A stretch of DNA of 64,000 nt, from the NCBI RefSeq assembly GCF_030347395.1, contig NZ_CP128170.1, positions 1,984,001 to 2,048,000 on the forward strand, given 5' to 3'. Positions within the stretch are counted from its first letter, which is position 1. Each line of letters begins with the position of its first letter. Position numbers and translations under genes: made by a program. The notes beneath the pieces were generated by a model. The model made no database searches. It was not told the DNA's origin and worked only from the letters and a program-made list of their open reading frames with translations. The DNA comes from Microbacterium sp. ET2. GTDB lineage: Bacteria > Actinomycetota > Actinomycetes > Actinomycetales > Microbacteriaceae. Shown here piece after piece: positions 46,504-54,933 of the stretch.

Positions 46504-46538
46504 CGCCGAGGGTGCGGGTGAACCTCGCATCCTCGGCG
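46504..46538. terminator. Hairpin between the convergent E2 and aztD genes
   Basis: CGCCGAGG (46504-46511) pairs exactly with CCTCGGCG (46531-46538), extended by GTGCG with CGCAT allowing one G-T pair. It lies midway between two convergent stops and may end transcription in both directions; there is no T tract. Confidence 0.5.
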
Positions 46539-46578
46539 GCCAGATGCTCTTTCGCGGGTCAGAGAAGGGCGCGGTTCG

Positions 46579-47790
46579 TCAGCCGGCGGCGACGGCGAGC
46601 TCGTTCGGAACGGCGTCGAGCGCGGTCGTCGCGACGACCTCGCCGGTGGTCAGGTCCACGGCGTGCACCGCGTTCGCCGCGGGCTCCGTCACGTAGGCGA
46701 TGTCGCCGGACACGATGATGGCGGGGTGCGGCTCCTGCCATTCCGCCGGGCCCTCCCACGCCGGGATCACCGGGAACTCGTCGACGAACTCGCCCGAGGT
46801 CGGGTCGAGGACGTGGATCGAGCCGTCCGAGGCGAGGATGTAGCCGAGGTCGCCGGGGCCGCGCGCGAGGTCGCGGAAGGTGTACTCCGCGCCCTCCGGC
46901 ATCTCGATGACCTCGAGGGTCCGCGCGTCAGTGTCGACGAGGGTGACCGCGCTCAGCAGGGATCCCTCTGCGTCGGGGTCGTTCTTGTAGTCCATCAGCA
47001 CGAGGGGGCTGGTCTCGGTCGTGAACGCGTTCCCGATGCGGCCGTAGGGCTGATCCGGCGAATCGAGCTTGACGATCTCGCCGGCCTCGTAGATCAGCGC
47101 GCCGTTCTCGCACCCGAACACGACGACCTCGTCCTTCGCGGTCCCCTCGCCGTGGACACCCGGGCACTGGTCGGTCTCGGCGATCAGGTCACCGGCGGCG
47201 TTCTGGGCGGTGATGCCGTTGCGTCCGTCGGCGTTGCCGACGGTGGTAAGGAACGTGCCGTCCTCGAGAACGATCGACACCCCGTGATGCGCCTCCACAC
47301 CCTCGATCGTCTCGACGTCGGGAAGACCGTCGGATGCCGCGAGGTCGGCGGTATCGAAGATGGTGGTGTCGCTCGTGCCGTCGGCGTACAGGATCGTCTT
47401 GCCCGCGTGCCGGACGACATGGCCCGGCGCGTCGGCCTCGAAGACGACATCGGTGAGCTCGGGCTCCTCCGACGTGCCGGCCGCGGTGTCGAGCACCTGG
47501 AAGCCCTCGCTCATCGTCACCATCACGTGCCGGTCATCCCCGGCCGGGTTCAGACGGATGAACTCCTCGGAGTCGAAGTCGGCCACCGGCTCGAGGGTGT
47601 CGCCGTCGAGGACGACGACGCCGCCCTCGTACGCCACCGCGACACGGGGGCCGGGTGAGGCGGACGGGGAGTCGGGGGTGGTCGGTGCGGCGGAACCGGT
47701 TCCGGCGCCCGACGAGCACGCGGCCAGTGTCACGACCGCTCCGATGGTCAGCGCGGTGATGCCCGCACGGCGCAAAGGGGAAGTGCGCAT
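46579..47790 (-). CDS. aztD: Zinc metallochaperone AztD, beta-propeller lipoprotein
   Basis: The 403-residue protein has a lipobox LAACSS near residue 25 and a repeated beta-propeller body. The AHHGVSIVLEDG segment near 165 carries the conserved His pair of AztD, which delivers zinc to AztC. Further family motifs are RLNPAGDDRHVMVT and VRHAGKTILYADG. In this lineage it lacks the long N-terminal His tail of proteobacterial AztD. ATG 47790 is chosen due to AGAGAGG upstream; an ATG at 47808 is in frame. It is last in the minus-strand aztB operon. Confidence 0.85.
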   Translation of the reverse strand: MRTSPLRRAGITALTIGAVVTLAACSSGAGTGSAAPTTPDSPSASPGPRVAVAYEGGVVVLDGDTLEPVADFDSEEFIRLNPAGDDRHVMVTMSEGFQVLDTAAGTSEEPELTDVVFEADAPGHVVRHAGKTILYADGTSDTTIFDTADLAASDGLPDVETIEGVEAHHGVSIVLEDGTFLTTVGNADGRNGITAQNAAGDLIAETDQCPGVHGEGTAKDEVVVFGCENGALIYEAGEIVKLDSPDQPYGRIGNAFTTETSPLVLMDYKNDPDAEGSLLSAVTLVDTDARTLEVIEMPEGAEYTFRDLARGPGDLGYILASDGSIHVLDPTSGEFVDEFPVIPAWEGPAEWQEPHPAIIVSGDIAYVTEPAANAVHAVDLTTGEVVATTALDAVPNELAVAAG

Positions 47791-47819
47791 GATGCCTCTC
47801 TTCTTCATGGGGTGGACCC

Positions 47820-48751
47820 TCAGCGCGAGAGTCCGGTGAAGATGCGCTCGGTGTTGATGCGCATCATGGTCAGGTAGTCCGGAGCGCCGCCCTCCGCGTC
47901 GGTGAGGGACTCGGTGAAGAGCTCCACGACCTCGACGTGGATGTCGGCCTCCTCGGCGAGCGCGCGGACGAGGCGATCGGGCGAGGATGACTCGGCGAAG
48001 ATCGCCGGCACACCCGTTCGCTCGACAGCGGCGACGAGATCCGCCAGATCGGACGCGGATGGAGCGGCGAGCGTTGTACCGCCGGGGATCACCGCACCGA
48101 CGACCTCGAAGTCGAAGCGATCGGCGAGGTAGCCGAACACGTGGTGGTTGGTCACGAGCGCCCTTCGCTCGGACGGGATCGCCGCGAAGGCCCATGTCAT
48201 CTCCGCGTCGAGCTCGTCGATCGCGGACCGGTAATCCGCGCTGCGCGCGGACACCTCGGCCGAAACGACGCCGTCGAGGTCTGCGGCTCCGGCTCCAGCG
48301 CATCCACCACGTCACGCATCCGGGCGGGGTCGGTCCAGAAGTGCGAGTCCGGGGTGCCTGCCGCGTCGCCGTCGCGGTAGGCGAGGACGTCGATCACGTC
48401 GCCGGCGACGAAGGTGACGACGTCGTCGGCTGCTGCCGCATCCAGGTGCTGCTGCAGACCTTCTTCGAGGCCGAGTCCGTTCGAGACGATCAGGTCGGCG
48501 CCGCGCAGCCGCGCCGCCTCCTGCGCCGAGATCTCGAACGAGTGCGGATCGGCGTTGGGCTTCATCAGCGTGAGCACCTCCGCCTCGTCGCCGACGAGCT
48601 CTTCGACGACGTCGCCGAGGATGTTCGTGGTGACCACGACCAGCGGACGCCCGTCGCCGGGCCCTGCGCACCCGGCGAGTGTCGACGCGGTCAGACCCGC
48701 CACGAGGAGCGCCGCCACGAGCCGCCCTCGCTGCGTCCGACGCGCGCTCAT
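47820..48751 (-). pseudogene. aztC: Zinc ABC transporter substrate-binding protein AztC, broken by a -1 frameshift
   Basis: The lipoprotein signal (lipobox LAGC near residue 27) precedes a cluster A-I metal-binding fold with NADPHSFEISAQEA (His near 68), DSHFWTDPARM (His near 135), a third His in ALVTNHHVFGYLADRF and a Glu/Asp in IFAESSSPDRL. The frame breaks at GAGCCGCAG (minus strand, 48281-48289). Inserting one T (GAGCTCGCA) restores LEPELADLDGVVSAEVSARS and 310 residues. The ATG overlaps the propeller gene stop in ATGA. The protein should capture zinc outside the membrane for AztB. Confidence 0.85.
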
Positions 48752-49992
48752 CGCCCGGTCCCCGCGGTGAACTGGAACGGCGCCGCCGTGTCGAACGTGC
48801 GCGCGATGCGTGCGTCGTCGGCGAAGTCGATCTCGAAGAGCTTCTGCTCCCGGGGCCCGGACACGTACGCCCGTTGCGCGTCGGCGACGATCGGCGGCGC
48901 GTGGGCGCCCGAGTCAGCGACCGAGGCTGCGACGAGCGGCTCGGTCCGGGCCCGCACCGCGCCGTCCGTGCCGTCGAGCACGATCAGACGCCCCTCGGTC
49001 GTCAGGGCGAGCACGGTGTCGGCGTCGTCGTCGACCGCGGTGACGGTGACCAACGGCTCGGGCGAGGGCAGGAGCGTCCAGGCCTGCGCACGGGTGTCCA
49101 GGAGCCAGATCCCGTTCGCCCCGGATTCGCCGGCGAGAGCCGCCGCGGTCGGGCGCCCCTCCCGGTTGTGGAACGATTCCGCGGGCGCCGCCGTGGTGCC
49201 GGGCGGGTACGGGATGCGCGTGAGCGTGAGCTCGCCGTCGGTGACCTCGGCGAGGAGGGCCGCGTCCCGGCATCCGATCACGGCGCCGACGCGGGTCGTG
49301 ATCGTGCCGCGCGCGTCAGGGCACGCCACCTGGATCCCCTCCGGCGCCCCGTCGTCTGCGTACCCGGCGACCCGGTCCACCCGGCCGTCCGGTCCTGCCT
49401 CGGTGACCACCGCGAACGATCCGACGGGGACGACGAGGCCGTCGTGCGGCGCGACCTCGAGCCGGAACCGCTCGCTCAGCTCGCCGCGGGAGAGGGCCTC
49501 GGTGTCCAGGAGCACCGCTTCACCCGAGCCCTCGAAGAAGATCCCGGTGCTCCCCGACGTCGACTGGTTCGTCGTCGCCACGACGGCCGGGCCGTGCCCC
49601 GCGACGGTCCCGAGGATTTCGGGGGAGGCGCGGTAGTAGTGGAAGTGGTCGACGTGGTCCCAGGTCCACACGCCCGAGTCGACGATCTCGATCCCGGTGG
49701 CGGTCTCGGCGAAGACGTAGCGTCCGTCGCTCGCGATGCCCCGGGGCGGGGCGATCGTGCCGAGACTGGCGATGCTCTCGTCCCACAGGTCGAGGTGGGT
49801 CACGGTGCCGGCTTCGTCGATCATCGTCAGTCCCAGCGGGGGTTCGGTGAGCTCGGTGGCGCCGACGCGGTCGCCGTGATCGTCATCGGTGGCGGAGGCT
49901 CCGGATGAGGGGGCCGTCGGCGGGGTGCCGACGCACGCGGTGAGACCGACGGCGAGGACGGCGATGGTGAGGGCGACGACGCGGGAACGCAT
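48748..49992 (-). CDS. Beta-propeller lipoprotein of the aztBC operon
   Basis: The 414-residue lipoprotein (lipobox LTAC near 21) has a His/Asp patch DDDHGDR right after the anchor and then a predicted seven-bladed propeller. VWTWDHVDHFHYYRASPE near 125 is a dense His/Trp/Tyr cluster. It sits between aztB and aztC and overlaps aztC in ATGA. It resembles AztD in general form but lacks the AHHGV motif. A second metallochaperone or a zinc-sensing accessory is plausible; no activity is proven. Confidence 0.8.
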   Translation of the reverse strand: MRSRVVALTIAVLAVGLTACVGTPPTAPSSGASATDDDHGDRVGATELTEPPLGLTMIDEAGTVTHLDLWDESIASLGTIAPPRGIASDGRYVFAETATGIEIVDSGVWTWDHVDHFHYYRASPEILGTVAGHGPAVVATTNQSTSGSTGIFFEGSGEAVLLDTEALSRGELSERFRLEVAPHDGLVVPVGSFAVVTEAGPDGRVDRVAGYADDGAPEGIQVACPDARGTITTRVGAVIGCRDAALLAEVTDGELTLTRIPYPPGTTAAPAESFHNREGRPTAAALAGESGANGIWLLDTRAQAWTLLPSPEPLVTVTAVDDDADTVLALTTEGRLIVLDGTDGAVRARTEPLVAASVADSGAHAPPIVADAQRAYVSGPREQKLFEIDFADDARIARTFDTAAPFQFTAGTGR

Positions 49993-50020
49993 GGATTCTC
50001 TCTGGGAGGGGATGGACGGA

Positions 50021-50905
50021 TCAGGCGGCGGCAGGCGCGGATGTGCGGCGCTCGGGCGTTCCGCGCCACCGACGTCCGTGGGCGACGACAGCGGTGCGGA
50101 GCAGGGTCGACCCCCCGGCCAGGGCGATGGCCGACGCGGCCACCGACGCTCCGGCAGCGGAGGCGAAGTGCCAGGAGGCGAGAAGACCCGTGAACACGGC
50201 GGCGACTCCGATGGCGGCGGCCAGCAGCATCCGGCTCGAGATCCGGGCAGTCCATCCGCCGGCGGCCACCGCAGGCGCGAGCAGGAGACCGACGACCAGC
50301 AGCGAGCCGACGGCCTGGTAGGAGGCGACCACGGCGAGGGTGACGAGCCCGACGAGGACCGCCTGGGCGACACGGGGACGAAAGCCCAGCACGGCTGCGA
50401 TCCGGGTGTCGAGCGCCAGGGCCACGAGCGCACGGTGGGCGAGGGCGGCCACGAGGACGCCGATCCCGCAAGCGGCGGCGAGCACGACGAGGTCTGCGGC
50501 GGAGATGGCGAGGATGTCCCCGAAGAGGATCGCGGTGGCGTCGGTGGCGAAGTTCCCCGAGAACGAGATGACGATGACACCGAGCGAAAGCATCGCGACG
50601 AACAGCAGACCGATGCTGGTGTCATACGACAGCCGCCCCCGACGTTGCAGGGCAGCTACGCCGATGCTCATGGCGGTCGCCCCGACGGCGCCGCCCACGA
50701 GCACGGGGACGCCGAGAACGGTGGCGAGGGCGACCGCGGGGAGCATCCCGTGGCCCAGCGCCTCGCCGAGGAAGGCCATGCCGCGGATGACGACCCACGT
50801 GCCCACGACACCGCAGAGCACGGCGACGAGCGCGCCGCCGAGGAGGGCTCGCTGCACGAACTCGAGCGCGAAGGGCGCGAAGAGGGCGTCGGTCGGAGCG
50901 GGCAC
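50021..50905 (-). CDS. aztB: Zinc ABC transporter permease AztB
   Basis: The 294-residue protein has eight or nine membrane segments of the ABC-3 (ZnuB/MntB) type: FVQRALLGGALVAVLCGVVG, GHGMLPAVALATVLGVPVL and SYQAVGSLLVVGLLLAPAVA are family landmarks. The GTG start is 20 bp from the palindrome at 50925, so repressor binding there would block its transcription. It is the first gene of the aztB-propeller-aztC-aztD operon. Confidence 0.9.
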   Translation of the reverse strand: MPAPTDALFAPFALEFVQRALLGGALVAVLCGVVGTWVVIRGMAFLGEALGHGMLPAVALATVLGVPVLVGGAVGATAMSIGVAALQRRGRLSYDTSIGLLFVAMLSLGVIVISFSGNFATDATAILFGDILAISAADLVVLAAACGIGVLVAALAHRALVALALDTRIAAVLGFRPRVAQAVLVGLVTLAVVASYQAVGSLLVVGLLLAPAVAAGGWTARISSRMLLAAAIGVAAVFTGLLASWHFASAAGASVAASAIALAGGSTLLRTAVVAHGRRWRGTPERRTSAPAAA

Positions 50906-50924
50906 CCGCCCACCGTATGGTTAA

Positions 50925-50939
50925 TGAGAATCATTCTCA
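50925..50939. promoter_or_regulatory. Candidate Zur operator between divergent aztA and aztB
   Basis: TGAGAAT-C-ATTCTCA is a perfect 7-1-7 palindrome in the 51-bp gap between the two divergent starts. It has the Fur/Zur box form and lies in the only AT-rich stretch of the region. One site could repress both operons under zinc sufficiency. Confidence 0.85.
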
Positions 50940-50956
50940 AATCGGAAGGAGACCGG

Positions 50957-51637
50957 ATGCTGCCTCCCCCGGCGCAGCGCGCTCACCCGCGAAACGCCAT
51001 CGCCCCGGCGTCCACGATCGGCGTCCTGAGGGGGATCGCCGTCGAGTTCTCGGGTCGCTCCGTCCTGTCCGACGTCGACGTCGCCATCGTGGCCGGCATG
51101 ATCACCGCGATCGCGGGGCCGAACGGTGCGGGCAAGTCGACGCTTCTGGAGGTGATCGCGGGTGTGCGGCCGGCGACGAGGGGGTCGCGGGCGGTGAGGG
51201 CCTCACTGGCCTACGTCCCGCAGGCCGTCGCGATATCGGCCCTGGTTCCGATCACCGTCGGCGACGCGGTGTCGCTGGGGGTGCCCGGACGGACGGCTCG
51301 CGGCCAGCGCCGCCGCATAGTCGCCGCGGCGCTGGAGCAGGTGGGCATCGCGGATCTCGCCCCCCGTCCCCTCGCCGAAGTGTCAGGAGGCCAGCGTCAA
51401 CGGGCGCTCCTCGCCCAAGCCCTCGTGCGCACGCCGGGGCTCCTGCTCCTGGACGAGCCGACGACGGGTCTCGACATCGAGAGTGCCGCACGCATCCGCG
51501 CAACCCTCCAGGAAGTGGCGCGATCCGGCGTCGCCGTCGTCTGCGTGTCGCATGAGCACGCCGTGCTCGCGCTCGCCGATCGAGTGCTGCGCCTCGACGC
51601 GGGACGGGTCGTACCACCCTCGACCCCCTCGAACTGA
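50957..51637 (+). CDS. aztA: Zinc ABC transporter ATP-binding protein AztA
   Basis: The 226-residue ATPase has Walker A GPNGAGKSTLLEVIAGV (near 50), Q-loop AYVPQAVAIS, signature EVSGGQRQRALLAQAL (near 150), Walker B LLLLDEPTTGLD and switch His in VCVSHEHAVL. The ATG at 50957 follows GGAAGGAGA; an upstream in-frame ATG lies inside the operator. It supplies the ATPase missing from the aztB operon on the other strand. Confidence 0.92.
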   Translation: MLPPPAQRAHPRNAIAPASTIGVLRGIAVEFSGRSVLSDVDVAIVAGMITAIAGPNGAGKSTLLEVIAGVRPATRGSRAVRASLAYVPQAVAISALVPITVGDAVSLGVPGRTARGQRRRIVAAALEQVGIADLAPRPLAEVSGGQRQRALLAQALVRTPGLLLLDEPTTGLDIESAARIRATLQEVARSGVAVVCVSHEHAVLALADRVLRLDAGRVVPPSTPSN

Positions 51638-51657
51638 CGCGATGTGGCCAGGAGTAC

Positions 51658-51672
51658 TGATAACGATTATCA
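51658..51672. promoter_or_regulatory. Candidate Zur operator of the znuA-znuC-znuB-zur operon
   Basis: TGATAA-CGA-TTATCA is a perfect palindrome 18 bp ahead of the znuA ATG. It closely matches actinobacterial Zur boxes and resembles the site at 50925. Autoregulation of zur through this site is expected. Confidence 0.88.
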
Positions 51673-51690
51673 ATCCGGTACCATGGAGGC

Positions 51691-52800
51691 ATGCGTGCGA
51701 CCCGAACCTTCTCCGCCCTTGCCCTCACCGCAGCATCCGCTCTGGCGCTCGCCGGCTGCGCGACGTCGTCAGCCTCATCGTCCTCGAGCGAGGGTGGCGC
51801 CACGCCGGCCGGCGACGCGGTCCAGGTCGTCGCATCGACGAACGTCTACGGGCAGATCGTCCAACAGCTCGGCGGCGACGCCGTCGAGGTGACCTCGATC
51901 GTCACCTCGTCGGCTCAGGATCCGCACTCCTACGAGCCGAGCGCGCAGGACACGCTCGCGATCTCCGACGCCGAGCTCATCGTCGAGAACGGCGGCGGCT
52001 ACGACTCGTTCATCGACGCGCTGATCGAGTCCAGCGGCAGCGAGGCCCATGTGATCACGGCCGTCGAGTACTCCCACGACTATCCCGGTGGAGAGGAGCA
52101 CAGCGACGAGGCCCACTCCGAGGAGGCGGCAGCCGACGCGGATGAAGCCGCGGTCGCGGAGGAGGATCACGCGCACGAGGAGGGCGAGGCGCACGCTGAG
52201 GGGGAAGAGCACACCCACGACGAAGGCGACGGGCACGCCCACGAGGGTGACGAGCACGGCCACGCACACATCGAGGGTTTCAACGAGCACGTCTGGTACG
52301 ACCCGCACACGATCGTCCATGTCGCCGAGGCGATCACCGATGAGCTGACCGACCTCCGCCCGGATGACGCCGAGGCGTTCGCGGCCAACCTCGAGTCGTT
52401 CGCGGCCGACATCGAGGACCTGGAATCCTCGCTCGAAGACATCGCCGCCGACCAGCCGGGCGCCCAGGTCTTCGTCACCGAGCCGGTGCCGGTCTACCTC
52501 GCCGCGGCGGCGGGACTTGAGAACGTCACCCCCGACGCCTTCAGCGAGGCTGTCGAAGAGGGGCAGGATGTCGCTCCGGCCACCCTCCTCGAGTCGCTCG
52601 CCCTGCTTGGCGCCGACGACGTGCGCGTGGTGATCACCAACACCCAGACCGGTGGCGCCGAGACCGAGCAGGTCATCGGAGAAGCCGAGACCCTCGGCAT
52701 CCCGGTCATCGCGTTTTCGGAAACGCTCCCGGAGGGGGAGACTTACATCTCGTGGATGCAGGCGAACATCACGGCTCTCAGCGACGCACTGGCGGAGTGA
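51691..52800 (+). CDS. znuA: Zinc ABC transporter substrate-binding lipoprotein with His-rich loop
   Basis: The 369-residue lipoprotein (lipobox LAGC near 22) is a cluster A-I metal-binding protein. First zinc His is in SSAQDPHSYEPSAQD near 83, then a long Asp/Glu/His loop (about 130-198, HSDEAHSEEA to DEHGHAH) typical of ZnuA, then NEHVWYDPHTI and a C-terminal Glu/Asp. The loop probably gathers zinc. It follows a Zur box and overlaps znuC in GTGA. Confidence 0.93.
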   Translation: MRATRTFSALALTAASALALAGCATSSASSSSSEGGATPAGDAVQVVASTNVYGQIVQQLGGDAVEVTSIVTSSAQDPHSYEPSAQDTLAISDAELIVENGGGYDSFIDALIESSGSEAHVITAVEYSHDYPGGEEHSDEAHSEEAAADADEAAVAEEDHAHEEGEAHAEGEEHTHDEGDGHAHEGDEHGHAHIEGFNEHVWYDPHTIVHVAEAITDELTDLRPDDAEAFAANLESFAADIEDLESSLEDIAADQPGAQVFVTEPVPVYLAAAAGLENVTPDAFSEAVEEGQDVAPATLLESLALLGADDVRVVITNTQTGGAETEQVIGEAETLGIPVIAFSETLPEGETYISWMQANITALSDALAE

Positions 52801-53615
52801 CGCCGACCGCGCCTGCGCTCGAGATCCGGGATGCCGCGCTGCGGCGCTCCGGCCGAGAGCTCTGGTCGGGGCTCGACCTCTCGGTCGCACCCGGCGAGCT
52901 CATCGCCGTGCTCGGCCCGAGCGGGTCGGGGAAGACCACGCTGCTCCAGGCGATCCTGGGCCTCCAGTCGCTGAGCTCGGGCACGATCTCGGTGCTGGGC
53001 GAACCGGTGCGCGCCGGAGGGAACCGCCGCATCGGGTACATCCCGCAGTCGCGGCCGCTGCCGCGCGACGTCGCCCTGCGCGGTCGCGATGTCGTGGCGC
53101 TCGGAGTCAACGGCCATCGATTCGGACTGCCGATCCCGCGACGCCGCGACGCGGCGCGGGTGGAGAAGCTGATCGACGAGGTGGGTGCGCGCTCCTTCGC
53201 CGACCGCCCCGTCGGGGTGCTCTCGGGCGGGGAGCAGCAGCGCCTCCGCATCGGACAGGCCCTCGCCGACGAGCCGAAGCTCCTCCTCTGCGACGAGCCG
53301 TTGACGAGCCTCGACCTGGCGAACCAGCGAGCCGTCGTCGATCTGATCGACCGGCACCGGCGCGAGCGCAACGCCGCGGTGCTTCTCGTCACGCACGACG
53401 TCAACCCGCTGCTGGGCAAGGTCGACAGGATCCTCTACATCGCCGGCGGGCGGTTCACCCTGGGTAGCCCCGACGAGGTGCTGCGCTCCGACGTCCTCAC
53501 CGAGCTGTACGGCACGCCCGTCTTCGTCCTGCGGGCGGGCGACCGGCTCGTCGTGGTCGGTGCGCCGGACGCGGAGGAGACGCATCACCATCACCACGAC
53601 GAGGACCACTCGTGA
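52797..53615 (+). CDS. znuC: Zinc ABC transporter ATP-binding protein with C-terminal His tail
   Basis: The 272-residue ATPase has Walker A GPSGSGKTTLLQAILGL (near 42), Q-loop IPQSRPLPRDV, signature VLSGGEQQRLRIGQAL (near 150), Walker B LLLCDEPLTSLD and LVTHDVN. It ends with a metal-binding-looking tail ETHHHHHDEDHS not found in the core ATPase fold. The GTG start overlaps the znuA stop. The tail could sense cytoplasmic zinc and stop transport, as inference. Confidence 0.92.
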   Translation: MTPTAPALEIRDAALRRSGRELWSGLDLSVAPGELIAVLGPSGSGKTTLLQAILGLQSLSSGTISVLGEPVRAGGNRRIGYIPQSRPLPRDVALRGRDVVALGVNGHRFGLPIPRRRDAARVEKLIDEVGARSFADRPVGVLSGGEQQRLRIGQALADEPKLLLCDEPLTSLDLANQRAVVDLIDRHRRERNAAVLLVTHDVNPLLGKVDRILYIAGGRFTLGSPDEVLRSDVLTELYGTPVFVLRAGDRLVVVGAPDAEETHHHHHDEDHS

Positions 53616-54520
53616 ACTGGGATGCGATCTGGGAGGCCATGTTCGGCGGGCTCCCGGTCTACGCCCAGCTGCTCGGACTCGTCTCCAACGCCATCTGGGC
53701 CGGTGCCGCCCTCGGTCTCGTCGGCGGTCTCGTCGGCGTCTTCGTCATGCAGCGCGACATGGCCTTCGCCGTGCACGGCATCAGCGAGCTCTCCTTCGCC
53801 GGCGCCGCGGCAGCGCTCCTCATCGGCGTCGACGTCGTGACCGGCTCGATCTTCGGATCTCTCATCGCCGCCGCCCTGATCGGCTGGCTCGGCGCGCGCG
53901 CGAGGGACCGCAACTCGATCATCGGCGTCCTGATGCCGTTCGGCCTCGGCCTCGGCATCCTGTTCCTCTCTCTCTACGACGGGCGCAGTGCCAACCGCTT
54001 CAGCCTGCTGACCGGGCAGATCGTGTCGGTGCAGACCGGCCAGCTCGGCTGGCTGATCGGCATCAGCGCGGTCGTGCTGCTCGGGATGCTGGTGATCTGG
54101 CGGCCGCTGCGCTTCGATTCCCTCGACCCGCAGTCGGCAGCGGCGCGCGGCGTGCCCACGACCGCGGTATCACTGCTGTTCATGATCCTGCTCGGCCTCA
54201 TCGTCGCCGTCGCCGTGCACATCATCGGCGCCCTTCTGGTCATGGCGCTGCTCGTGACGCCGGCCGCGGCCGCGATGCGCGTCGCCCACGGGCCGCTGTC
54301 GGTACCGCTCCTGGCGGCGGGCTTCGGCTTCGTGTCCGCCGTCGGCGGCATCCTCCTGGCCATCGCCGGGACGCTGCCGGTCAGCCCGTACATCACCACG
54401 ATCTCGTTCGTGATCTACCTCGTCTGCCGCGTGATCGGCGCCCGGCAGGGACGGGTTACCCGGGAGCGCGGGGGAGATCCGCGTCCAGCAGTGGCTCAGG
54501 GCGCCTCGGTAAACTCCTGA
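53612..54520 (+). CDS. znuB: Zinc ABC transporter permease
   Basis: The 302-residue ABC-3 permease has about eight membrane segments: GAALGLVGGLVGVFVMQRD, MAFAVHGISELSFAGAAAAL (with the family His-Ser-Glu region) and VHIIGALLVMALLVTPAAAA. It completes the second zinc importer. The GTG start overlaps the znuC stop; zur follows 2 bp after its stop. Confidence 0.92.
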   Translation: MNWDAIWEAMFGGLPVYAQLLGLVSNAIWAGAALGLVGGLVGVFVMQRDMAFAVHGISELSFAGAAAALLIGVDVVTGSIFGSLIAAALIGWLGARARDRNSIIGVLMPFGLGLGILFLSLYDGRSANRFSLLTGQIVSVQTGQLGWLIGISAVVLLGMLVIWRPLRFDSLDPQSAAARGVPTTAVSLLFMILLGLIVAVAVHIIGALLVMALLVTPAAAAMRVAHGPLSVPLLAAGFGFVSAVGGILLAIAGTLPVSPYITTISFVIYLVCRVIGARQGRVTRERGGDPRPAVAQGASVNS

Positions 54521-54522
54521 TC

Positions 54523-54933
54523 ATGGCCCAGCGGAACACGTGGCAGCGCGAACGCGTGCGCGAAGCCCTCGCCGACGCTCGCGGCTTCGTCAGCGCTCAG
54601 TCGCTGCACGCCACCCTCCGGGGCGAGAACACCGGCATCGGCCTCGCCACGGTGTACCGGGCGCTCGCCGGCCTCGCCGCCAACGGTGAGGCCGATTCTC
54701 TGCAGAGCCCGGAGGGCGAGAGCCTCTACCGCGCCTGCGTGTCGACCGGCCATCACCATCATCTGATCTGCCGCACCTGCGGCGTGACCGTCGAGATCGA
54801 AGCGACGGATGTCGAGGACTGGGCGCGTCGCACCGCCACCGCCCACGGGTTCAGCCAGGCCGAGCACATCGTCGACATCTTCGGTTACTGCTCCGCCTGC
54901 ACGGCCGGAGCCGGTGAGCGTGACACGGACTGA
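54523..54933 (+). CDS. zur: Fur family zinc-responsive regulator Zur
   Basis: The 136-residue repressor has a winged helix (RNTWQRERVREALADARGF, GLATVYRALAGLAANGEAD) and a metal-binding half with STGHHHHLICRTCG, ending with CSACTAG; the two CxxC pairs form the structural zinc site. Its location after znuACB and near both palindromes favours Zur over Fur. It probably represses both zinc importers when zinc is plentiful. Confidence 0.93.
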   Translation: MAQRNTWQRERVREALADARGFVSAQSLHATLRGENTGIGLATVYRALAGLAANGEADSLQSPEGESLYRACVSTGHHHHLICRTCGVTVEIEATDVEDWARRTATAHGFSQAEHIVDIFGYCSACTAGAGERDTD

